Of a DNA stretch of 11,672 bases, positions 1 through 5,609 are shown in pieces. Below the pieces are notes generated by a model. It saw only the letters and a program-made list of their open reading frames with translations, searched no databases and was not told the DNA's origin. The stretch covers positions 1 through 11,672 of the forward strand of contig CAZLLV010000494.1 in the NCBI GenBank assembly GCA_964560325.1. The letters run 5' to 3'. Within the stretch, counting starts at the first letter, position 1; each line of letters starts with the position of its first letter. This DNA is from CAZLLV01 sp964560325. Its GTDB lineage: Bacteria; Acidobacteriota; Thermoanaerobaculia; Multivoradales; DATKCC01. Position numbers and translations under genes: made by a program.

Positions 1-108
1 TCCGGATGCGCGCTCCGGAGCAGCCGGTCCGGCCGCGGGTGCCGGCGGCGGGTTAGATCTCCCCCCAAACCCCCGTCCCCTTCCATGCACCTCGCCCCGC
101 AGGGCTCG

Positions 109-139
109 GTGGGATAGGGGGCAGGGGCGCCCCCACCCG
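109..139. repeat. C-rich intergenic motif, copy 1
   Basis: The gap at 1-182 is G/C-homopolymer rich. It contains AGGGGCGCCCCCACCCG at 123-139, which matches 16 of 17 bases at 3603-3619. In both copies GGTGGG lies a little upstream (here about 108-113). GGGGGC (117-122) can pair with GCCCCC (129-134) around a 6-nt loop. There is no T-run after it, so it is not a convincing intrinsic terminator. The rest of 1-182 shows no gene start. A patch reading gatacat at 166-172, just upstream of the ATG at 183, might be a -10 element and would imply a nearly leaderless message, but this is weak. Confidence 0.45.
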
Positions 140-182
140 AACCTCTTCCTTCGGGGGGCTGTGCTGATACATTCCGCGGATC

Positions 183-1370
183 ATGATCACCTCAGCCGTC
201 GGTGTGATGACGGTCCTCGTGGGGACCGCCGCGTTCTGGTTCTGGATGGAGCGGTGGACGGGCTGGAAGGTCTTCCGCTACATCGTCCCGCTGATCTGGA
301 TCTACGCCACGCCGCTCGTGCTGCGCAACGTGGGCGTGCTGCCAGCCGAGTCCGGCTCGTACGACCTGCTGCGCGAGTACGGGCTGCCGATGTTCATCGT
401 GCTGCTCCTGCTGTCGGTCGACGTCGGGTCGGCGCTCCGGGTGATGGGCCGGGGCGTCGGCGTGATGCTCCTCGGCACGCTCGGCATCGTCCTCGGGGCG
501 CCGGTGGGGTACTTCGTGGTCCGCGACTGGCTCGACCCGGATGCGTGGACCGGCTTCGGGGCGCTCGCCGGGAGCTGGATCGGCGGCACCGGCAACATGG
601 CGGCGATGGAGCGCGCGCTCGGTACGCCGCCCGAGATGTTCGGTCTCGCCGTCCTGGCCGACACGGCGATCTACATCGCCTGGCTGCCGTTGCTGCTGGT
701 GTCGAAGAGCTTCGCCGAGCGGTTCAACAAGTGGACCGGGGTCTCGGAGAGCCGGCTGGAGGAGATGGAGGCGGCGGCGCAGGCGGAGCTCGAGGGGCAG
801 GAGGAGGCGAGGCCGCCGTCGGTGCCGGACGTGCTCTACCTCGGCCTGCTCGCCCTCGCCGTCACCTGGGCGGCGAAGCTGCTGGCGCCGTGGCTGTTCG
901 CGGTGCAGCCGACGGCCCTGGAGGAGATCTTCTCGGCCGGGACGTGGGAGGTGCTGATCGTCTCGACCTTCGGGATCGCGCTGTCGTTCACGCGGGCGAA
1001 GCGGATTCCGTCGTCGCACAACCTGGCGATGGCGCTGGTCTACGTCTTCGTCGCACGGATGGGGGCGTCGGCGTCGCTCGAGGGGCTCACGCAGGCGCCG
1101 GCGTTCCTGCTGGGCGCGGCGATCTGGATCGTGATCCACGGCCTCTTCTGCCTGGCCGGGGCGTGGCTCTTCAAGGTGGACGTGCACAGCGCGGCGATCG
1201 CTTCGGCGGCGAACGTCGGCGGCGCGGCGTCGGCGCCGGTGGTGGCGGCGCACCACCGGGAGAGCCTGGTGCCGGTGTCGATCCTGATGGCGCTGATCGG
1301 CTACGCGATCGGCAACTACGCGGCGCTCGGCGCGGCGCACCTCTGCCGGCTGGTGGCGCCGGTGGGGTAG
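183..1370 (+). CDS. DUF819 family multipass membrane protein
   Basis: This 395-residue inner-membrane protein belongs to the DUF819 (YjcL-like) family, whose substrate is not established. It is hydrophobic throughout, with about eight to ten predicted membrane segments. A charged cytoplasmic-type linker rich in Glu and Ala (about 180-213) separates two halves. Each half carries a small-residue motif that reads like a transporter core: GSWIGGTGNMAA at 130-141, and ASAANVGGAASAPVVAA (340-356) followed by GYAIGNYAAL (373-382). The length is normal for the family. The ATG at 183 gives an N-terminus that goes directly into the first membrane segment (MITSAVGVMTVLVGTAAF). No strong Shine-Dalgarno sequence precedes it. 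It stands alone, ending 16 bp before a large inverted repeat. The family call is firm; transport is inferred from topology. Confidence 0.85.
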   Translation: MITSAVGVMTVLVGTAAFWFWMERWTGWKVFRYIVPLIWIYATPLVLRNVGVLPAESGSYDLLREYGLPMFIVLLLLSVDVGSALRVMGRGVGVMLLGTLGIVLGAPVGYFVVRDWLDPDAWTGFGALAGSWIGGTGNMAAMERALGTPPEMFGLAVLADTAIYIAWLPLLLVSKSFAERFNKWTGVSESRLEEMEAAAQAELEGQEEARPPSVPDVLYLGLLALAVTWAAKLLAPWLFAVQPTALEEIFSAGTWEVLIVSTFGIALSFTRAKRIPSSHNLAMALVYVFVARMGASASLEGLTQAPAFLLGAAIWIVIHGLFCLAGAWLFKVDVHSAAIASAANVGGAASAPVVAAHHRESLVPVSILMALIGYAIGNYAALGAAHLCRLVAPVG

Positions 1371-1386
1371 GGCGGAGGGGGTCGGC

Positions 1387-1568
1387 GACCGTCGGATTCG
1401 GGGCGAGCACGCCCGGCCTCCGGGGCGGCTCGGCTCTCTGGGTGGCCGGACGATGGCCTCGCCTCGCAGGGCCTCGCGCGGGGGAGTGGCGTTCACTGCC
1501 GGCGTCCGTGCTCGCTGCGCGGGCCCAGAGCCCTGCGTCCGGGCGTGCTCGCCCCGAATCCGACGGTC
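1387..1568. repeat. 182-bp element with perfect 30-bp terminal inverted repeats
   Basis: The left arm (1387-1416) begins gaccgtcggattcggggcga and is the exact reverse complement of the right arm (1539-1568), 30 of 30 bases. The arms enclose 122 bp with further symmetry: GGCTCTCTGGG at 1432-1442 pairs with CCCAGAGCC at 1524-1532 apart from a 2-nt bulge. The interior encodes no convincing protein. The element fills most of the 307-bp gap between the DUF819 and DUF4097 genes. GGTCGG occurs on both flanks (1380-1385 and 1572-1577), but at unequal distances from the arms, so a target-site duplication is doubtful. It may be a MITE-like or REP-like palindromic element, or a very large bidirectional terminator. 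The symmetry is certain; the identity is not. Confidence 0.8.
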
Positions 1569-1595
1569 ACCGGTCGGTGGTGGGTGTAGATCAGG

Positions 1596-1624
1596 TGAAA
1601 CGCTTTTCGGTGACGCTGCGTAGT
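1596..1624 (+). promoter_or_regulatory. ECF-sigma-like promoter for the DUF4097 gene
   Basis: TGAAAC at 1596-1601 is separated by 17 bp from CGTAGT at 1619-1624, and the spacer starts with a T-run (gcttttcgg). An AAC-type -35 followed by a CGT-type -10 at 16-17 bp is the usual layout for extracytoplasmic-function sigma factors. It lies about 54 bp upstream of the start codon, and no better housekeeping promoter is seen in the gap. Envelope proteins such as DUF4097 are plausible ECF targets. This is a pattern match only. Confidence 0.35.
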
Positions 1625-1677
1625 GTCTCCAGAGTTCGCAGCACCACCCGAGATCGCTCGCACAGGAGACCTACGCC

Positions 1678-2475
1678 ATGCACCGCAATCGTCTGATCCC
1701 CGCCGCCTTCGCCGTCGCCGCCCTGCTCGCGGCGGCTCCCGCCTTCGCCGTCGAGATCGAAGAGCGCTTCGACCGCTCCTACGACCTCGGCTCCGGCGGC
1801 TCGATCGCCGTCGCCAACGTCAACGGCTCCGTCCGGGTCGAAGCCTGGGACCGGGACGAGGTCCGGGTCGAGGCCGTCAAGAAGGTCAAGTCGGGCAGCC
1901 GCTCGAAGGCCGAGGACGTGATGGAGCGCATCGAGGTCGCGGTCGAGCAGCGCGGTGACCACCTCGAGATCGACACCAGGGTTCCGCGCAACGGCGACAG
2001 CGGCTTCCTCGACTGGCTGGTCGGCAACGACTCCAGCGCGCAGGTGACCTACGAGATCCGCGTGCCGCGCTCGACCGACGTCGACGTCCAGACGGTCAAC
2101 GGCAAGGTCCGCATCGCCGGCGTCGCCGGCCGGGTGGAGGCGAACACCACCAACGGCGGCATCGAGATGGCCGACCTGCGCGGCTCGGTCCAGGCGGGCA
2201 CGACCAACGGCGGCATCGACGTCGAGCTGTCCGACGTGTCCGAGGGCCGCGACATGCGCCTGTCGACCACCAACGGCGGCATCAGCCTGCGCCTGCCGCG
2301 GGACGTGCGTGCGAGCGTCGACGCCGACACGACCAACGGCGGCATCGACATCGAGGGCCTCCAGGCCGACGTGCGCAGCCGCGGCCGGCGGCACGTCGAC
2401 GCCGACCTGAACGGCGGCGGTCCGCAAATCCGGCTGACCACCACCAACGGCGGGATCAAGATCACCGGTCGGTGA
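1678..2475 (+). CDS. Secreted DUF4097-type beta-strand repeat protein
   Basis: The protein has 265 residues. A typical signal peptide starts it: MHRNR, a hydrophobic Ala-rich core at 8-20, and a likely cleavage after APAFA (residue 24). The mature part has the DUF4097/putative-adhesin pattern of short beta strands ending in Asn-Gly turns. NVNGSV is at 47-52, TVNGKV at 139-144, then TTNGGI at 157-162, 175-180, 197-202, 218-223 and 255-260. The spacing of about 18-22 residues (37 before the last copy) suggests right-handed beta-helix coils. A degenerate LNGGG at 244-248 falls inside the long gap. A Shine-Dalgarno AGGAGA (about 1662-1667) stands 10 bp before the ATG. It is probably periplasmic or surface-exposed. 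Its function is unknown; family members often sit near ECF sigma or anti-sigma genes, but none is present here. Confidence 0.8.
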   Translation: MHRNRLIPAAFAVAALLAAAPAFAVEIEERFDRSYDLGSGGSIAVANVNGSVRVEAWDRDEVRVEAVKKVKSGSRSKAEDVMERIEVAVEQRGDHLEIDTRVPRNGDSGFLDWLVGNDSSAQVTYEIRVPRSTDVDVQTVNGKVRIAGVAGRVEANTTNGGIEMADLRGSVQAGTTNGGIDVELSDVSEGRDMRLSTTNGGISLRLPRDVRASVDADTTNGGIDIEGLQADVRSRGRRHVDADLNGGGPQIRLTTTNGGIKITGR

Positions 2476-2489
2476 TCCGGCGGCTCGGG

Positions 2490-2517
2490 CCGGCGGTTCT
2501 GTGCAAGAATCCGCCGG
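2490..2517 (+). terminator. Hairpin between the DUF4097 and TauE genes
   Basis: CCGGCGGTTCT (2490-2500) pairs with AGAA-T-CCGCCGG (2506-2517), giving 11 base pairs with one bulged T and a GTGCA loop. It starts 15 bp after the DUF4097 stop and ends 15 bp before the TauE start. No T-run follows, so it could be a weak terminator or a structured leader of the TauE message. The downstream arm also overlaps an A/T patch (aagaat, 2505-2510) that could be read as a -10 element. Confidence 0.4.
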
Positions 2518-2532
2518 CACCCGAGCCGTCCC

Positions 2533-3450
2533 TTGGATCCTTCCCCCACCCCCTCGCTTCCGGCGCCCGATGCCGGAGAGACGCCCCGCCTGCGCTACTG
2601 GTCGTGGGGGCTGCCGGCGTTTTCGCTGCTCTGGCTCGGCGCCTACCTCTACTTCACCTCCCGCGCGGGCGTCGACCCGGGGGCGCTCGCGGCACAGAAC
2701 TGGCCGCTGGTGCTGGTCGGCGTCGCCGGGGCGACGATCGGCAACGCCACCGCCGTCGGCGGCGGCCTGGTCTTCATCCCGGCCCTGATCTTCGGCTTCG
2801 GGCTCGGGCCGGTCGAGGCGCTCAAGCTGGCGCTCGTCTCCCAGTCGGTCGGCATGACGAGCGGCGCGATCGGCTGGCTGCGGCGGGGTGCGGTGCCGTT
2901 CGGAGCGCTGCCGGTCGCCATCCCGCTACTCGCCGCCGGCGCCCTGGTCAGCACCTTCGTCATCCAGCCCAACGCGCTCCTGGTCAAAGGTCTTTTCGGG
3001 CCGGTGTCGATCGGCGTCGGGATCCTGACCCTCTACCTGCTGGAGAACCGCACGCGGACCCTCGAGGTGCCGCGGTCGGCCCTCCCGGGGCTCGGAGCGG
3101 TCGCCTTCGTCGGCGGCATGCTGACCGGCTGGGTGGCGATCGGGGAGGGGGAGGTGGTGGCGGCCTACCTGATGCTCCGCCACGGGCTCGACCCGCGGCG
3201 CGGGATCGCGCTCGGTACGGTGCTCCTGTCCGCGAACTCGATCCTGCTCGGCGGGCTGCACGCGTTCGTGCTCGGCGGGGTGCCGTGGGAGATGGCGGCG
3301 TTCGTCATGCTCGGTTGCGCGTGGGGCGGGCGGCTGGGGCCGTTCCTGGCACAGTGGGTGGGGCCGCACAAGCTGAAGATCGCCTTCGCCACCATCGCGA
3401 TCACCGACGGTGCGCTGATCCTCGGGCAGTTCCTTTGGTCCCTCTCGTGA
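2533..3450 (+). CDS. TauE/SafE family (sulfite exporter-type) permease
   Basis: This 305-residue inner-membrane protein is of the TauE/SafE family, whose characterised members export sulfite, sulfoacetate or related small organic anions. A 22-residue polar, Pro-rich N-terminus precedes about eight to nine membrane segments. The internal duplication of the family is visible: GNATAVGGGLVFIPALI at 70-86 with KLALVSQSVGMTSGAIGW at 98-115, and the second-half equivalent GGMLTGWVAIGEGEVVAAYL at 194-213 with GIALGTVLLSANSILLGGLH at 224-243. The second half carries two acidic residues (E205, E207) where the first has AVGGG. The start is TTG at 2533, since no in-frame ATG precedes the first hydrophobic segment (about 26-41). 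No clear ribosome binding site is seen. Substrate is unknown; there are no sulfur-metabolism neighbours. Confidence 0.85.
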   Translation: MDPSPTPSLPAPDAGETPRLRYWSWGLPAFSLLWLGAYLYFTSRAGVDPGALAAQNWPLVLVGVAGATIGNATAVGGGLVFIPALIFGFGLGPVEALKLALVSQSVGMTSGAIGWLRRGAVPFGALPVAIPLLAAGALVSTFVIQPNALLVKGLFGPVSIGVGILTLYLLENRTRTLEVPRSALPGLGAVAFVGGMLTGWVAIGEGEVVAAYLMLRHGLDPRRGIALGTVLLSANSILLGGLHAFVLGGVPWEMAAFVMLGCAWGGRLGPFLAQWVGPHKLKIAFATIAITDGALILGQFLWSLS

Positions 3451-3577
3451 CGGCTCGAGTGGAGTGCCCCGGCGCACCAGGGGCCCCCTCCCTCGATCTG
3501 CGTTCGTCGGCGAGTCCTGTCCGGCCCGAGCCTGAACCCTCGCAAAGATCGATTGGATCACCCCCCTCTCCCTCGAT

Positions 3578-3619
3578 CCCTCTCCCACCCTCCAGGTGGG
3601 CGAGGGACGCCCCCACCCG
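3578..3619. repeat. C-rich intergenic motif, copy 2, with overlapping hairpins
   Basis: CCCTCTCCCACC (3578-3589) can pair with GGTGGGCGAGGG (3595-3606) at 11 of 12 positions around a 5-nt loop. GGTGGGCG (3595-3602) can instead pair with CGCCCCCACC (3608-3617) with two bulged Cs, so the hairpins exclude one another. The segment AGGGACGCCCCCACCCG (3603-3619) repeats the motif at 123-139. Neither hairpin is followed by a T-run. The rest of 3451-3712 shows only a weak GCCCC/GGGGC stem (3466-3484) after the TauE stop and an 11-bp direct repeat CTCCCTCGATC (3488-3498 and 3568-3578). Confidence 0.5.
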
Positions 3620-3666
3620 GCGTCTCCGGAGCGGTGGGCGAGACGAGCGAGCATGTCGGGCTATGG

Positions 3667-3707
3667 GATAATCGGCAGCGTTTGCCATTCATCCGATGAG
3701 GAGGGAG
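3667..3707 (+). promoter_or_regulatory. Candidate -10 element and Shine-Dalgarno of fbaB
   Basis: GATAAT at 3667-3672 is five of six to the sigma70 -10 consensus and stands out in GC-rich surroundings. No recognisable -35 lies 16-18 bp upstream. A strong Shine-Dalgarno GAGGAGGGAG (3698-3707) is 5 bp before the ATG at 3713 and fixes that start over in-frame codons further upstream. Transcription from here would give a leader of about 33 nt. Confidence 0.5.
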
Positions 3708-3712
3708 CCGCC

Positions 3713-4792
3713 ATGACCGTCGCCACCGCAGGAACCACCGTCGATCGCATCCAGGAGTTGCTCGGAGACGAGGCCGAGAGCCTGCTCGGGCACGTCTGCG
3801 GCGGCATTCCGAAGGAGACCCTCACCCTGCCCGGGCCGGACCACGTCGACCGGGTGTTCAAGGACTCCGACCGCAACTCGCGCGTCCTGGTCAACCTCCA
3901 GCGCCTGTACGACCACGGCCGCCTCGGCGGCACCGGCTACCTCTCGATCCTGCCGGTCGACCAGGGGATCGAGCACTCCGGCGCCTCGGCCTTCGGTCCG
4001 AACGTCGGCCTCTTCGACCCGGAGAACATCGTGCGCCTCGCGGAGGAGGGCGGCTGCAACGGCGTCGCCTCGACGATCGGTGTGCTCGGCATCCTGTCGC
4101 GCCGCTGGGCGCACAAGATCCCGTTCGTCGTCAAGCTCAACCACAACGAGCTCCTGACCTACCCGAACAGCTACCAGCAGGTGCTCTTCGGGAGCGTCGA
4201 GCAGGCGTGGGAGATGGGCGCCGCGGCGGTCGGCGCGACGATCTACTTCGGCGGCGACGACGGGCGGCGCGAGCTGGTCGAGATCGCCGAGGCGTTCGCC
4301 CACGCCCACGACCTGGGGCTCGCGACCATCCTCTGGTGCTACCTGCGCAACGAGGAGTTCAAGGTCGAGGGGCGCGACTACCACGCCTCGGCCGACCTGA
4401 CCGGGCAGGCGAACCACCTCGGCGTGACGATCCAGGCCGACGTCATCAAGCAGAAGATGGCGACCAACAACGGCGGCTACGCGGCGGTCGGCTTCGGCAA
4501 GACCGACGACCGCGTCTACGGCGAGCTGGTGACCGACCACCCGGTCGACCTGGTGCGCTGGCAGGTGGTGAACTGCTACATGGGCAAGATCCCGCTGATC
4601 AACTCCGGCGGCGCCTCGAAGGGCAAGGGCGACCTCGCCGCCGCCGTCCGCACCGCCGTGATCAACAAGCGCGCCGGCGGCGCCGGCCTCATCTCCGGCC
4701 GCAAGGCCTTCCAGAAGCCCCTCGCGGAAGGCGTAGAGCTCTTGAACGCGATCCAGGACGTATACCTGAGCGAAGATGTGACCATCGCCTGA
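3713..4792 (+). CDS. fbaB: Class I fructose-bisphosphate aldolase
   Basis: The 359-residue protein follows E. coli FbaB (DhnA-type class I aldolase) closely over its whole length. It cleaves fructose 1,6-bisphosphate to dihydroxyacetone phosphate and glyceraldehyde 3-phosphate through a Schiff base in the cytoplasm, for glycolysis or gluconeogenesis. Landmarks are GTGYLSILPVDQGIEHS (73-89), KIPFVVKLNHNELLTYPN (135-152), GATIYFGG (174-181), the Schiff-base lysine K246 in ADVIKQKMATNNGGY (equivalent to K236/237 of E. coli FbaB), and LINSGGASKG followed by AVINKRAGGAGLISGRKAF near the C-terminus. No metal-binding class II motifs occur. The start is chosen by the strong Shine-Dalgarno; an upstream in-frame extension to 3596 covers the C-rich intergenic motif and is not protein-like. 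The DUF5615 gene follows 7 bp downstream and may be co-transcribed. Confidence 0.95.
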   Translation: MTVATAGTTVDRIQELLGDEAESLLGHVCGGIPKETLTLPGPDHVDRVFKDSDRNSRVLVNLQRLYDHGRLGGTGYLSILPVDQGIEHSGASAFGPNVGLFDPENIVRLAEEGGCNGVASTIGVLGILSRRWAHKIPFVVKLNHNELLTYPNSYQQVLFGSVEQAWEMGAAAVGATIYFGGDDGRRELVEIAEAFAHAHDLGLATILWCYLRNEEFKVEGRDYHASADLTGQANHLGVTIQADVIKQKMATNNGGYAAVGFGKTDDRVYGELVTDHPVDLVRWQVVNCYMGKIPLINSGGASKGKGDLAAAVRTAVINKRAGGAGLISGRKAFQKPLAEGVELLNAIQDVYLSEDVTIA

Positions 4793-4799
4793 TCCGTCC

Positions 4800-5160
4800 G
4801 TGCGATTCCTGGCGGACGAGAACCTCCCGATCGCGGGAGTCCGCGTGCTGCGGGACGCCGGCTACGACGTCACCACGATGTCGGAGGTCGACCCTGGCGC
4901 GTCGGACCGGGACGTCCTGGCGGTGGCGAAGCCGCATCCTGCTGACCTTCGATCGCGACCACGGGCGGCTGATCTTCGCCGAAGCGGTACCGCCACCGCC
5001 GGGCATCGTTCACCTGCGGTTCATTCCGGAGACGCCGGAGGAGACGGCCCACGTGCTACTGCGACTGATCCGAAAGGTCGACCTGGACCTGGAGGGTAGC
5101 TACACCGTCGTCCGCCGCCGAGACGTGCGGCAGCATCCGCTGCCGAAAGTAGACGATTAA
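4800..5160 (+). pseudogene. DUF5615 PIN-like toxin, frameshifted
   Basis: Two reading frames together give one DUF5615 protein of about 119 residues. Frame A starts at GTG 4800 and supplies MRFLADENLP, GVRVLRDAGYDVTTMSEV and ASDRDVLAVAK, with the acidic D6/E7 typical of the PIN-like active site. It loses homology near 4934. A +1 frame then resumes at RILLTFDRDHGRLIF (the second acidic motif) and continues through PGIVHLRF and EETAHVLLRLI to the TAA at 5158-5160. Relatives usually have a few more residues between VLAVA and RILL, so a small deletion (such as 5 nt) around 4930-4936 is as likely as one inserted base. No slippery heptamer is present. The gene begins 7 bp after fbaB. It is either a true pseudogene or an assembly indel; the family assignment itself is good. 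Confidence 0.75.
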
Positions 5161-5435
5161 CCGGCGACCGGCTCGCCGCGCAGCGGTGCCTCGAACGAAA
5201 GCAGCGTCTCGTCGGAAACGCTCTCCGCAGCGTACGCGAAGACGGCGTTCAAGCCGTCACGGGTGAGGGTCGGGTAGCTCTCGAGGATCTGGTCCTCGGT
5301 CCAACCGGCAGCGAGGAGATTGAGGAGGAACTCAACGGAGAGACGGGTCCCCTTGACCACCGGCTTCCCGGAGAGGATGCCGCGGGCGGAGTGGATCAGG
5401 TCCCGCCAAGCGACAGCTTTCATACAGCTGATCAT
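5157..5435 (-). CDS. DUF433 domain protein, putative antitoxin
   Basis: This small protein has 92 residues from the first ATG (5433-5435), or 88 from the second (5421-5423). It has the full DUF433 signature, GKPVVKGTRLSVEFLLNLLAAGWTEDQILESYPTLT, beginning at residue 23 and followed by the family's conserved AYAAE segment. DUF433 is a winged-helix-like domain, commonly encoded next to DUF5615 PIN-like proteins and interpreted as the antitoxin of that pair. The DUF5615 remnant is adjacent but on the opposite strand, converging tail to tail, with the two stop codons sharing TTAA (5157-5160). The usual layout is tandem, antitoxin first. A TATGAT on the minus strand overlaps the first ATG (+ strand atcata, 5431-5436). 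If that is the -10, transcription would begin at about the second ATG, giving a leaderless message. No good Shine-Dalgarno supports either start. Confidence 0.8.
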   Translation of the reverse strand: MISCMKAVAWRDLIHSARGILSGKPVVKGTRLSVEFLLNLLAAGWTEDQILESYPTLTRDGLNAVFAYAAESVSDETLLSFEAPLRGEPVAG

Positions 5436-5516
5436 ACCCGCTCGACACTAACGGCGGACATGAACGGATTGAATCTGTCCGTCAGCTCACGAGCAGGGGA
5501 ATCGGCGCAACGGGCC

Positions 5517-5544
5517 ACCCAACCAAGCGCAGCGGAGGTTGGGT
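5517..5544. repeat. 8-bp stem-loop in the ETF-QO to DUF433 gap
   Basis: ACCCAACC (5517-5524) pairs with GGTTGGGT (5537-5544) around a 12-nt loop, aagcgcagcgga. It lies between the DUF433 start and the ETF-QO stop, both on the minus strand. A direct repeat GCGATCTG also occurs twice between here and 5574. No gene is seen in 5436-5598. The role is unknown. Confidence 0.4.
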
Positions 5545-5573
5545 TGGAGGGGCGATCTGGTCGATCGCGATCT

Positions 5574-5609
5574 GCCGGATGTGAGGAGCGGGTGATCCTC
5601 ACATCCGGC
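5574..5609 (-). terminator. Hairpin terminator of the ETF-QO gene, overlapping its stop codon
   Basis: A perfect 14-bp stem is formed by 5574-5587 and 5596-5609 (core CCGGATGTGAGGA / TCCTCACATCCGG) with an 8-nt loop. The last codons and the TGA of the ETF-QO gene (minus strand, ending at 5599) lie inside the upstream arm. No T-run follows on either strand, so it may work as a U-tract-independent terminator or as a 3' stabilising structure. Confidence 0.6.

Noticed and set aside
3..56. Possible C-terminal tail of a gene to the left, ending in TAG at 54-56
   Set aside because: Only about 17 residues, with no recognisable motif; it cannot be separated from chance in GC-rich DNA.
1380..1577. GGTCGG on both flanks of the inverted-repeat element as a target-site duplication
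   Set aside because: The two copies are 1 bp and 3 bp from their arms, and the hexamer is common in such GC-rich sequence.
161..1696. Long open frames overlapping the DUF819 gene on both strands
   Set aside because: Their composition is low-complexity Arg/Gly/Ala or His/Arg, while the DUF819 frame has a convincing membrane-protein sequence and family motifs.
4924..4940. Programmed frameshifting in the DUF5615 gene
   Set aside because: No slippery heptamer, stop codon or downstream structure is seen at the junction. The missing residues relative to the family point to a small indel.
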